DNA of 64,000 bases from contig NZ_FMYB01000014.1 in the NCBI RefSeq assembly GCF_900104155.1, positions 30,357-94,356 on the forward strand, in the 5' to 3' direction. The notes under the pieces were generated by a model that was not told where the DNA came from, made no database searches, and was given only the letters and a program-made list of their open reading frames with translations. Position numbers and translations under genes: made by a program. Positions within the stretch are counted from its first letter, which is position 1, and each line of letters opens with the position of its first letter. Positions 56,932 to 64,000 of the stretch are shown here, in pieces. Origin of the DNA: Butyrivibrio sp. INlla16 (GTDB lineage Bacteria > Bacillota > Clostridia > Lachnospirales > Lachnospiraceae).

Positions 56932-57450
56932 TTATCCTTCAATCGCTTTCTTTACGCTCTGATAATCCCAGTAGTACTTACCATCTGTTGCCTTATAATA
57001 CATTCTTTCATGAGTGCCAAGATTCTTTACTGCTTCCGGGCATAAGGATTTATCAACTTGTGTCTTGTTATAAAGAACTACTATCTTTATTCCAGCTTTA
57101 ACAGCCTCGTCGCATTCATACTTGATATAGCTTCTGTAATCAACACTATACCCTTTACCACATGCCTTAGTCCAACTGTTATAGCTTCCGCAATTCTGAC
57201 ATCCGCCTTTCGTAACAACATTTGTCTTGCTACCAACGATCAGTATAAATGTTTTGGATGCATCCATCCTCATTTTCAAAGAAGATTTAATAGAACAGTA
57301 AAGGCTACTATCATAGCTTTGTTGAAGTTCATGAGCATCCTTAAAATGTAAGCTCCAATGGTCGCTCTCATTCCATTTGTGGAGAATTTCAACAGCATCC
57401 TTATCGTTGTCAAAGTCAGCAGCTATATAAGTGAGGTTATTGGAAATCAA
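56932..57450 (-). CDS. TIR-like protein (MTH538/ThsB-like, DUF1863 type)
   Basis: 172 aa. LTYIAADFDNDKDAVEIL at residues 6-23, the DSSLYCSIKSSLKMRMDASK stretch near 47-66, FILIVGSKTN, and RSYIKYECDEAVKAGIKIVV-like core around 106-125 match the MTH538 TIR-like group, including the ThsB signal-generating proteins of Thoeris. A Cys-rich insert (CQNCGSYNSWTKACGKG) is unusual and may bind metal. The catalytic residue would be the Glu in YECDEA. Its ATG overlaps the stop of the 204-aa gene by ATGA, so both are translated together. I infer NAD-based immune signalling from the family. Confidence 0.7.
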   Translation of the reverse strand: MISNNLTYIAADFDNDKDAVEILHKWNESDHWSLHFKDAHELQQSYDSSLYCSIKSSLKMRMDASKTFILIVGSKTNVVTKGGCQNCGSYNSWTKACGKGYSVDYRSYIKYECDEAVKAGIKIVVLYNKTQVDKSLCPEAVKNLGTHERMYYKATDGKYYWDYQSVKKAIEG

Positions 57451-58061
57451 GAGCCTGTGTTAACACTTACAGTTCTCAAAATAATTATTACTCTTGATAA
57501 CAGCAACTCCTTTACCTTATCTAATGCCAATGCTATTACCTGATCATATTCATCTTCACTCCCTACTATATCCATAAATGTTTTCAAAGAAAGGCCTTCT
57601 CCAATACAATCGATTACTACTTTCATGATGTAGGAAAGATTGTGTTCATCATAAGGATTTCTCAATTGCTTTTCTATCATCTCGCACCATAATAATTCCT
57701 CGTCATCAAAGGCATCATAATGGCAAATGTACTTATCAGCCAAAATTTTTAACGCTCGTTTAATATCGCAATTATCTCTATATGAGAAAAACTGTTCAGC
57801 CAGCATATTATCTATCTTTTCAGCCAAATCATCACGCTTCATCAAACGAAGATAATTTTGAGCGGTATAATTGCTCTTCAGATTTGGGCTTTCAATACAC
57901 ATAGCACGTAGCTGAACAATAATCATATCCAGGTACGTTATGACATCAATATCTGTATTGTGAATATCATCAACCTCAATAAAACGCTTATATCTTCTGA
58001 GTAGGAGTTTAAAGTGCATTTTGAAATTATCAATGTATTGTATAAACTCAAGCTCATCCAT
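57447..58061 (-). CDS. Unknown helical protein, possibly HEPN-like (204 aa)
   Basis: All-helical prediction. ITYLDMIIVQLRAMCIESPN and ADKYICHYDAFDDEE (residues 108-122) resemble the arginine/histidine pattern of AbiU2/HEPN-like proteins, but a clear R-x4-6-H is not present. It sits between the 154-aa protein and the TIR-like gene with a four-base overlap to the latter, which points to a partner role. Name and function not assigned. Confidence 0.6.
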   Translation of the reverse strand: MDELEFIQYIDNFKMHFKLLLRRYKRFIEVDDIHNTDIDVITYLDMIIVQLRAMCIESPNLKSNYTAQNYLRLMKRDDLAEKIDNMLAEQFFSYRDNCDIKRALKILADKYICHYDAFDDEELLWCEMIEKQLRNPYDEHNLSYIMKVVIDCIGEGLSLKTFMDIVGSEDEYDQVIALALDKVKELLLSRVIIILRTVSVNTGS

Positions 58062-58066
58062 CTCTG

Positions 58067-58531
58067 CTATCTCCTAGCTTCGTCCTCTATTCCCTCTTTT
58101 TTCAACTTCTGTTGAACTTCTGAAATCCAGGACATCTTATCAATAATAGGCTTTACTACGTTCTGGTAATCTTCGCATTTTTCACAGATACTTTTATTAT
58201 TTTCGAAGATGTATTCAGGATAACAACACGTATTGAGTATCTCACAGCGAACTTTATCTCTTCCTTCAAGCTGTCGTTTCATCTTAAGCCACGGCTCATA
58301 AAGAAGGTCGCACCATATCTCATTTCGTTTCTTCATATCTAACGGTGGCAAGGGAACGGCTTTCTTGTACTCATAATCACCACGATCCTTAAGTCCATAT
58401 TCTTTAAGAAGTTTTACAGCTTCTTCTGCTCCGCAAAAATCGTTGTTTTCTGCATTTGCCATGATAAACCTCATTCTTACTTTCTGCGCTTCCACGTCAT
58501 TATCAATCAATGACAACACGCTTTCTTTCAA
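58067..58531 (-). CDS. Unknown protein with Cys cluster (154 aa)
   Basis: Acidic N-terminus, LPPLDMKKRNEIWCDLLYEP in the middle, and CCYPEYIFENNKSICEKCED near residue 105, which could bind a metal ion. It ends five bases before the 204-aa gene. The upstream DNA is transposon debris, so the natural 5' neighbour may once have been the SIR2 gene. No family recognised. Confidence 0.55.
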   Translation of the reverse strand: MKESVLSLIDNDVEAQKVRMRFIMANAENNDFCGAEEAVKLLKEYGLKDRGDYEYKKAVPLPPLDMKKRNEIWCDLLYEPWLKMKRQLEGRDKVRCEILNTCCYPEYIFENNKSICEKCEDYQNVVKPIIDKMSWISEVQQKLKKEGIEDEARR

Positions 58532-58564
58532 CCTAAAGTCCCGTCATTTTATACCAAGGTTTGA

Positions 58565-58745
58565 TCATGTCGGGGCATTTACACCCATGAACTCATAGAG
58601 TTCACACTGCTTTGCTGTTATCTCAGATAGATGATGTGCCTTGCCGGGTTGCTGATAATACTCAATAGTATCCAGTTCATCAAGCCAAAGGATCAGGTTG
58701 ATATAAAACCCAAGCGACCGCGAGGCCGCCCGAGAAAGGATTCTA
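58565..58745 (-). pseudogene. Transposase-like C-terminal fragment
   Basis: Minus-strand frame reading SRAASRSLGFYINLILWLDE and YYQQPGKAHHLSE, stopping at 58565. The style (hydrophobic helix, then short tail) suits the end of a transposase, but I cannot name the family. It is cut at its upstream side next to a GC-rich hairpin (CTGCCGGA/TCCGGCAG) near 58760. Confidence 0.35.
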
Positions 58746-58775
58746 ACCCTTCTGCCGGAAATCTATAGTCCGGCA

Positions 58776-58908
58776 GATTGGGAAACTTTTAATAAATTAA
58801 AATCAATAAATTTTGCAGACATAAAAGGGCAGGGATACATGCCTACATATGTTCGAGACAAACTAACTGATGCCCTCCACAGATCATGCGGATTCAGAAC
58901 TGACTTAG
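58776..58908 (+). pseudogene. IS1634-family transposase C-terminal fragment
   Basis: Plus-strand frame ETFNKLKSINFADIKGQGYM then PTYVRDKLTDALHRSCGF, matching the end of the transposase at 53021-54748 at nearly every residue. Only the last 45 codons remain. Confidence 0.75.
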
Positions 58909-58927
58909 CGGTATTTCGTCAATCCCC

Positions 58928-61900
58928 TCATATAAAAAATCTGAAGTAAATATCCACCAAATCCTTATCGACACTTCCTGTTTTATACTCATCCTCTATT
59001 GCTCTCTTTATGTTCTCCTTTGCATTCTCATTCTTGCTAATAGTTTCTAACAGATTATCAGTGCAAAGAGATAACCATTTTGTATCAAACGAAGAATAAT
59101 CATATCCTTCATAATTCATCAGCCACTCACATCCAGGAATATTATTCTTAATAAGCACCTTAGAACAAGCCCCTTTATCTATGACCAAGCCCTTAGTGTA
59201 CAGATCTAGCAACTGATATAAAAAAACCTTTTCATTTTGAGCTGGGAAGATCATAACTCCGTTTAACGCATTACCACTATCCTCATCTTCTGCATCATAG
59301 TGATCGACAATCTGTTTTTCAATGTTTGTATCCGGTTTCTTAACTCCTTTACTAACTAATTCATAGTAAAATTCAAAAGCAAAATTACTATTATCATATT
59401 TCCAATTGCTATATGCATCACTTATCATTTTTTTGCCATCTGTGGTCAAAAACGGATACATTGATAAACATAAAAGCCTGGTATCATCTGCTATTAAGCT
59501 TCTGATTATTTCAGTGTTTTCATATACTCTGCTACTGCCCTTTAGTCCCCAAAGCAAAGTAGTTACCAAACTCCTACATCCTAATGACTCGGACTTGTTG
59601 TTTGATAGGTATAAAAGAATGGTATCTAAAAATGCAACAATATTGTTTGTACTTTTATCAGATACTAACAGCTCCTGTTTTCTCGCATTTACAAAAAACG
59701 CTTTTATCATATTAGAACGATCTCTATAGTCGAGACCTGTAGTAATCTCATTCAGCTTATTTGTTGTAATCTCAACCAATTGTTCATTTAGATTACATTT
59801 TCCAAGTAATGCCAGACACTTCCAAAACGTAGTGTCGTACATAAAAACACTTTTAGGAATTCTTTTAATACAATTTCCTACAACAATCGAGAGATATTCA
59901 ATCGCATCATCACTAAGCGGCAGTTTACTTGAAAGCCTATTCATCATCTTCTCTAGTTCTTTTGCCTCTATGAATTTCAGAGCTGTTAAAACATCAAATG
60001 TCGTAAGAGTGCTTGCATGTACTGTTTTTAAATTCTCAACTAAAGAAGTTGCATTTGTATTATCTTTAGCTGTTGCAGAACTGACAATGCTCTGAAAATA
60101 GATACGGAAAATATTCACATGCTCTAAATAGTTGTTTACTGGAAGCATATTAAGTGAAATGTAATTATAATAATCAGATATACTTTCACTCATTCCCGCA
60201 AACGCAGCCATCCCACTAAAGAATGTGTAATTCGTATTTGCCTGCTCATTCACTTTTGCCGAAACCTGATATGCATCTTGGAACAATGTATACGCAATAT
60301 TAAATGTGTACATATCCTTCAATGCTTTGTTCGTCTCGCCAAGATCAGGAAGGCTGTTGAACATCCGATCAAGCTTTAGCGAATCCATTTCAGTCTTGAC
60401 CGTCTTCACATCATCTGACTTAATACCACAGATTATTCCGTTGCCAGATATAATTGATTTAGCTAGAACATAACGATTAAACTCTGCTATAAAGAATCTG
60501 ACGTACTCATGGCGTTTGTAGAAAATAGTCTTAGCATTTCTATAGCAATTATAAGCTGCCAGATAGTTTCCAAGAACAAACTGAAGATAGCCTTGCTCCA
60601 TATATAGTTCGGGTCTGGTTTCTGTTAAATGTGCTTCATTTTCATCTGCCACTTTCTCCAGTGAATCAAAATCAAACGTGTTAACAGCTTCCATCCATGA
60701 AGGAGAAGCTGTTTCATCCAAAGGTACAGAAGCAACAAACCAAGAATTTGCTCCTTGCCTTGGCAAATGCCCCTGTAGACATACCATATTACTCTTATTA
60801 AGTACATCTAAAATTTCTCTAACAATCCGTTGCGTTTTTTTGTTTGGTTTGAAATCCTTAATGTATTCAGCTACACGTATATTATTCTGCTTCTGTTTCT
60901 CTTCTATCTCCTCTTCCGAAAGATTTGTTTTAACATATATGTTCTTAAGTAGACCTATTGGCAAAGTAACTGCCTTACCAAGCCTAATCCACTGCTCATA
61001 CACAAGGGATTTAAAAATCTCCTTAGTTTCATCATCTGACATTCTTCCGAATGTATCATTAATTGAAATGATACCATTACTAGAGTTCATTCCCGCATTA
61101 AGCAGAGCATTCTTAACATATATCTGGCTTGCATATCTCATTGATGAAAATGGTTTTAACTCATTGTACAGACATGTCAACTTATCATTTTTGTCTTTAT
61201 CCAACAACCACTTGAGCATTAACAGAAGATTTGATGTCAGGTCATCAGAATCAAACAGACTCTGTAACTGCACAGATGCATATAGTACATTTATTCCAAA
61301 ATTTCTAAAATACTCTGCCTCATTAACATCGTATTTCTTCCCAGATTGTATTAGATAGGCACGCTGGAAATCGCCGCCAAGTATATCCTTTACCCAGGAA
61401 AAGATTAATTTCAGATCAGGATCGTTAAATGAATACCCTATAAACAGCACTACTTTCGTACCTATCAGGGATTTCACATAATTCTCAATCAGTTTAAAAT
61501 TACGACCATAACTAAGGTAATCATCTTCTTTCAGCACGAAGTTATCATTTTCAAAATCTCCATGCATCTTAATAAGCTCTTTGCCGCCTTGACGATATGG
61601 TAAATCAGCATCTTTACTGACCACAGATAGTATTTGGCTATTATCCTCAGCAGCCTGTTCTATAAGGTGATCATAATTTGTGGTTATTATGGTTGCTGTA
61701 TCGAACTCGATAATTTTATCGTGGATTTCATGTTTGGGTAGATAGTCACCATGCCTGAAAATCTCACGTATAAGCTGAGTGTATTCCTTCTTGCCTCTTG
61801 CATTGAAATAGTACTGCGGTATTCTAAGATAATCTAAGTCTTCATCACTAATCGACAATCTATTTGCTATGTTTTGTATAGCGTCTCCCCAAGAAGGCAT

Positions 61901-62038
61901 TCCTGAAGCAATAGAAGCACCTGCACCTACAAAAAGCACAAGCTGATGATCATCCATCGCCTGCTGAATAATCCTTTTTGATTCGGCATACTGATTCAGA
62001 ATGTTATTATACAATGTATTATCATCATTTTGATTCAT
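58928..62038 (-). CDS. SIR2-domain protein with long helical C-terminus (DSR/Thoeris-like NADase candidate)
   Basis: 1036 aa from the ATG at 62038, preceded by GAGGAGG; an earlier ATG at 62074 has no such site. SIR2 motifs are complete: GAGASIASGMPSW (residues 38-50), TTNYD (119-123), KMHGDF with His159, and GYSFNDPDLK. The last 700 residues are helical with repeats suggestive of TPRs and contain no transmembrane segment. Architecture and size resemble DSR-type defence sirtuins, which destroy NAD during phage infection, more than the shorter ThsA with SLOG. It may act with the TIR-like protein downstream. Activity not proven. Confidence 0.82.
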   Translation of the reverse strand: MNQNDDNTLYNNILNQYAESKRIIQQAMDDHQLVLFVGAGASIASGMPSWGDAIQNIANRLSISDEDLDYLRIPQYYFNARGKKEYTQLIREIFRHGDYLPKHEIHDKIIEFDTATIITTNYDHLIEQAAEDNSQILSVVSKDADLPYRQGGKELIKMHGDFENDNFVLKEDDYLSYGRNFKLIENYVKSLIGTKVVLFIGYSFNDPDLKLIFSWVKDILGGDFQRAYLIQSGKKYDVNEAEYFRNFGINVLYASVQLQSLFDSDDLTSNLLLMLKWLLDKDKNDKLTCLYNELKPFSSMRYASQIYVKNALLNAGMNSSNGIISINDTFGRMSDDETKEIFKSLVYEQWIRLGKAVTLPIGLLKNIYVKTNLSEEEIEEKQKQNNIRVAEYIKDFKPNKKTQRIVREILDVLNKSNMVCLQGHLPRQGANSWFVASVPLDETASPSWMEAVNTFDFDSLEKVADENEAHLTETRPELYMEQGYLQFVLGNYLAAYNCYRNAKTIFYKRHEYVRFFIAEFNRYVLAKSIISGNGIICGIKSDDVKTVKTEMDSLKLDRMFNSLPDLGETNKALKDMYTFNIAYTLFQDAYQVSAKVNEQANTNYTFFSGMAAFAGMSESISDYYNYISLNMLPVNNYLEHVNIFRIYFQSIVSSATAKDNTNATSLVENLKTVHASTLTTFDVLTALKFIEAKELEKMMNRLSSKLPLSDDAIEYLSIVVGNCIKRIPKSVFMYDTTFWKCLALLGKCNLNEQLVEITTNKLNEITTGLDYRDRSNMIKAFFVNARKQELLVSDKSTNNIVAFLDTILLYLSNNKSESLGCRSLVTTLLWGLKGSSRVYENTEIIRSLIADDTRLLCLSMYPFLTTDGKKMISDAYSNWKYDNSNFAFEFYYELVSKGVKKPDTNIEKQIVDHYDAEDEDSGNALNGVMIFPAQNEKVFLYQLLDLYTKGLVIDKGACSKVLIKNNIPGCEWLMNYEGYDYSSFDTKWLSLCTDNLLETISKNENAKENIKRAIEDEYKTGSVDKDLVDIYFRFFI

Positions 62039-62051
62039 CTGATTGCCTCCT

Positions 62052-62312
62052 CTATTTCCCCTTAATCCCGACAATAATTCTAATCACGCCATCCCTGTAT
62101 GTGTACCACACTTTTACATAGAAGCCGCTTGCCGTCCATCCGCAAGCGAGATATATTGATTCGTCGTCACTATACGCCATATCAGGAATATCAGTAATGG
62201 GAGCGCATAAGCTATTTTCGAATATAGTTGCAAGCTCTGGGATAGAGATATCCTGGATTCTCGGATTAACATGACCTTCATGGGGTCTGACCCCATATGC
62301 CCTATGCCCAGC
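62052..62312 (-). other. Open frame of 87 codons before the SIR2 gene, without a start codon
   Basis: Open between TAA at 62313 and TAG at 62052. It reads RIQDISIPELATIFENSLCA, then AYSDDESIYLACGWTASGF and YTYRDGVIRIIVGIKGK, which looks like real protein rather than chance, but no ATG/GTG with a ribosome site is visible. It ends 14 bases before the SIR2 ATG. It may be the end of a gene whose front is lost in the GGGGTCTGACCCC palindrome. Confidence 0.35.
62281..62295. repeat. Palindrome TGGGGTCTGACCCCA, copy 1
   Basis: GGGGTCTGACCCC-type palindrome, also present at 62944-62957. This core is typical of REP-like repeats tied to REP-associated Y1 transposases in many bacteria (family knowledge). 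Confidence 0.6.
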
Positions 62313-62458
62313 TTATTAGGCGGACGTTTGCAATCCGCTATATGAAGCGCCCTTAGCTAGGTGCACTGACAGGCCCAAGGTATTTATTGTTTTTATCATA
62401 GTCACAACTAAATTTGCAATTTACAGGATTATTTCTCTGTGGTAAACTTCTAAATCTA

Positions 62459-62783
62459 GGGTGTCACCAATTTTTGATGGTTGACGGTTAGCCCTCTTCT
62501 CGGAGGGACTGCGACCCTCCGTTTATATAATCTGTGAGTCAGGCATTTTATTATCCACACCAGGGCAGAAATAAAATAGGAGGGCTAAACCAATGGAAAT
62601 AATCCTCGGAATAATCGCTGTGTTAAGCTTATGTCTTACCTGCTTTGCCGTTGGATACTCCATCGGCAAGGATATCAATAAAACGCAGAAATGACCGCCT
62701 CATCCCTGACAAAGATTGCTGAGCGGTCACATTTCTGCTTATCATAATTTGTTTGGGCTAACCGTCACGGTGACACCCTTTTT
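62459..62783. other. Long-range inverted repeat around a small membrane-peptide gene
   Basis: GGGTGTCACC (62459) and GACGGTTAGCCC (62483) pair with GGGCTAACCGTC (62755) and GGTGACACCC (62769) over nearly 300 bases, then TTTTT. Inside are a GGAGGG/CCCTCC hairpin near 62512 and a 14-bp hairpin covering the stop codon (GCAGAAATGACCGC with GCGGTCACATTTCTGC). The layout is that of a type I toxin mRNA that folds its ends together. Confidence 0.6.
62593..62694 (+). CDS. Small membrane peptide (33 aa), type I toxin candidate
   Basis: MEIILGIIAVLSLCLTCFAV followed by GYSIGKDINKTQK: one transmembrane helix and a charged tail, the shape of type I toxins and holin-like peptides. GGAGGG precedes the ATG by nine bases. 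A TATAAT-like -10 lies near 62525. The gene is enclosed in strong secondary structure, as expected if translation is held back. No antisense RNA is proven. Confidence 0.55.
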   Translation: MEIILGIIAVLSLCLTCFAVGYSIGKDINKTQK

Positions 62784-62943
62784 ATTATTCTTACGCCTTA
62801 ATCTTAGCATCTCGTCAGTCTGTTGTCAAATGGCAAAAATGCTCAAAAATTCAGTATTTATGCGCTGTTCATCCGTTTGTTAATAAACCTAAGCAATCCA
62901 AAACGCTTGTAATATTTTTGTATCATTATTAACATTTCCAAAA

Positions 62944-63000
62944 TGGGGTCTGACCCCCGGTATAGTACCTATAGTACCCGGTATAGTACCTATAGTACCC
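62944..63000. repeat. GGGGTCTGACCCC palindrome plus 21-bp tandem repeat
   Basis: TGGGGTCTGACCCC at 62944 is followed by two copies of CCGGTATAGTACCTATAGTAC (21 bases) with a partial third, which contain the GGTA-TACC-like pairs of small palindromes. Confidence 0.65.
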
Positions 63001-63076
63001 AGCCAAAACAATTTACCTGCTTATCAGTATAATTATTCACATTTTTCCAACGTCGTCATTATACCACATAGTCACC
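62995..63076. repeat. 82-bp direct repeat, right copy
   Basis: Same as 55026-55107 with three mismatches. On the minus strand it has TATAAT and points left, toward the small peptide and SIR2 genes, but the tandem repeat follows it instead of a gene. Confidence 0.85.
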
Positions 63077-63168
63077 GAGTCAATAGGAAACCTATTATTT
63101 CTTCTTTACAAGCATCTCAGCCGCGCGCAAATATCAAATATCCATAGTCCTTTATAGCAATCCGTAAT

Positions 63169-63669
63169 TCACACAATACTCATCTGTGCTGGAGATGAAA
63201 AGTTGGAAATATCTCCGTATTCTGCGTAGATTACTGCAGCAGAAATAGGAGCAATTCCTGGAATGGTCATGAAGTGAGGATGGACTTCGTTTATGAGCCT
63301 AATAATCTCACTCTCAAGTGTATTGATTTCTTTGGCCAAGGATTTGTAAAGGGACAGTAAACTTTCAAGTTCGACATCAAATATAGAATTATTGATGCCA
63401 ACAGTATCATTAGCTAAACGTTTCAATTCATGGAATTGTTGAGGAGAAAACTTACCATGAGATATGCGACGTATTTCATTATAGTCAGTTTCAATCATGG
63501 CAGACATGTTCTCAGCAGAGCCATAGTTTTCTAACAGATATAGAGCTGTTTTAGAAAAACGTTCATTAAAGAATGGCTTGAACTCCGGAAATGTATGATC
63601 AAGAACATTTGTGAGTTTAACAAGATATAAGGATCTTTGACGAACAAGCCTGTCACGGATAGGGTTGTT
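63169..63669 (-). pseudogene. IS110-family transposase, truncated at both ends
   Basis: The open frame from an in-frame TGA at 63670 reads NPIRDRLVRQRSLYLVKLTN, FPEFKPFFNERFS and, near its end, MTIPGIAPISAAVIYAEYGD, which is the IS116/IS110/IS902 C-terminal domain. The DEDD catalytic N-terminal half and the last part of the C-terminus are missing. 167 codons remain. Confidence 0.85.
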
Positions 63670-63712
63670 TCATGAAGCAAAATAAATATAGGGTCTTTTA
63701 GCGATGAAACTT

Positions 63713-63754
63713 AGAGGGAAAAGCATTATACAAAAGTGCTTTTCCCTCTTCCTT
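63713..63754 (+). terminator. Terminator upstream of the last gene
   Basis: AGAGGGAAAAGCA pairs exactly with TGCTTTTCCCTCT, followed by a T-rich stretch. Confidence 0.7.
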
Positions 63755-63771
63755 TTTCTGCTCTGTAGAGG

Positions 63772-63777
63772 TATAAT
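63772..63777 (+). promoter_or_regulatory. -10 box of the right-edge transposase-like gene
   Basis: TATAAT 47 bases before the ATG, next to the palindromic-looking TATACCTAAAGTATAGGTATA. Confidence 0.45.
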
Positions 63778-63823
63778 ATACCTAAAGTATAGGTATACGC
63801 CACCTATACGAAAGGAGGAAGGT

Positions 63824-64000
63824 ATGAAGACTGAAAAAGTATATCCAGAATGGGTTCAGGCACAACGCGTTAAGGGGACTACCATCAAGAAAAAAGGTGA
63901 TTCATATTACCTGTACAAGCGTACATCGAAAAGGGTTCCGGGGAAAAAATACCCCCAGCCTGTGGATACCTATATCGGGCTGATTACTCCGGATGGTCTG
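63824..64000 (+). CDS. Putative transposase, N-terminal part (runs off the window)
   Basis: ATG at 63824 with a strong AAAGGAGGAAG. The 59 residues visible read KGTTIKKKGDSYYLYKRTS and then YPQPVDTYIGLITPDGL, which resembles the N-terminal small domain of several Lachnospiraceae transposases (an SH3-like fold before the DDE domain). The catalytic part is outside the window, so the family is not fixed. Confidence 0.5.
   Translation, partial: MKTEKVYPEWVQAQRVKGTTIKKKGDSYYLYKRTSKRVPGKKYPQPVDTYIGLITPDGL

Noticed and set aside
62114..62296. 60-codon minus-strand frame starting MGSDPMKVML.
   Set aside because: The alternative frame 62052-62312 has clearer protein character; the ATG frame is a by-product of the palindrome.
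1..64000. rRNA and tRNA genes.
   Set aside because: No cloverleaf or rRNA sequence was recognised in either strand by reading; a tRNA scan would be the decisive test.

Overview
The window looks like the chromosome of an anaerobic, spore-lineage Firmicute, most likely a Lachnospiraceae (Butyrivibrio-like) member. The reasons are the paired GlgC/GlgD pyrophosphorylase subunits, SpoVG, a single-chain pyruvate:ferredoxin oxidoreductase next to a 2[4Fe-4S] ferredoxin, the DnaD/DnaI-type primosome, the gdpP-rplI-dnaB order, and several AAA-ATPase/PD-(D/E)XK proteins of a type common in that family. This assignment comes from gene content only.

Layout. 1-6.1 kb: a minus-strand surface-glycan operon (asnB, GT11-like, DUF5672, GT2, GT17) with ATGA or similar overlaps, followed by the start of an aminotransferase cut by the window edge. 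6.1-10.2 kb: a small accessory cassette (PD-(D/E)XK-like protein, a 100-aa protein, a membrane-anchored Gln/Tyr-rich protein) bounded by two inverted copies of a regular palindromic repeat. 10.3-18.3 kb: a minus-strand housekeeping run, glgC-glgD-spoVG-pth-mfd-pheA. 18.5-23.5 kb: plus-strand murC, then dnaD-dnaI-prs. 23.5-33.3 kb: envelope and metabolism genes (large anchored protein with a dead C39-like domain, DUF402, SleB-type hydrolase, dCMP deaminase, RpiB, Sua5, GH18, MecA-like adaptor). 33.3-41.4 kb: PFOR, ferredoxin, dnaB-rplI-gdpP.

From about 41.4 kb to the end the window is accessory DNA with many broken genes: three diverged AAA/PD-(D/E)XK proteins, two GT2 glycosyltransferases separated by a third copy of the palindromic repeat, a flavin reductase-rubredoxin pseudogene, a RelB/RelE-type toxin-antitoxin pair with a perfect operator palindrome, a truncated OLD-like ATPase, an IS1634-like element with an in-frame stop, polysaccharide-gene remnants, and IS110 debris. 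Inside this lies the most interesting block, 55.1-62.0 kb: a 1036-aa SIR2-domain protein, two uncharacterised proteins, a MTH538/ThsB-like TIR protein and a SWIM zinc-finger protein, all on the minus strand and bracketed by an 82-bp direct repeat. I read it as a candidate NAD-linked anti-phage locus related to Thoeris/DSR, partly broken up by transposon remnants. Function is inferred from domains and context only.

The other notable discovery is a repeat family of three copies (6176-6415, 9946-10190, 44176-44485) built from 35-bp units at a strict 72-bp period arranged head-to-head around a short centre.
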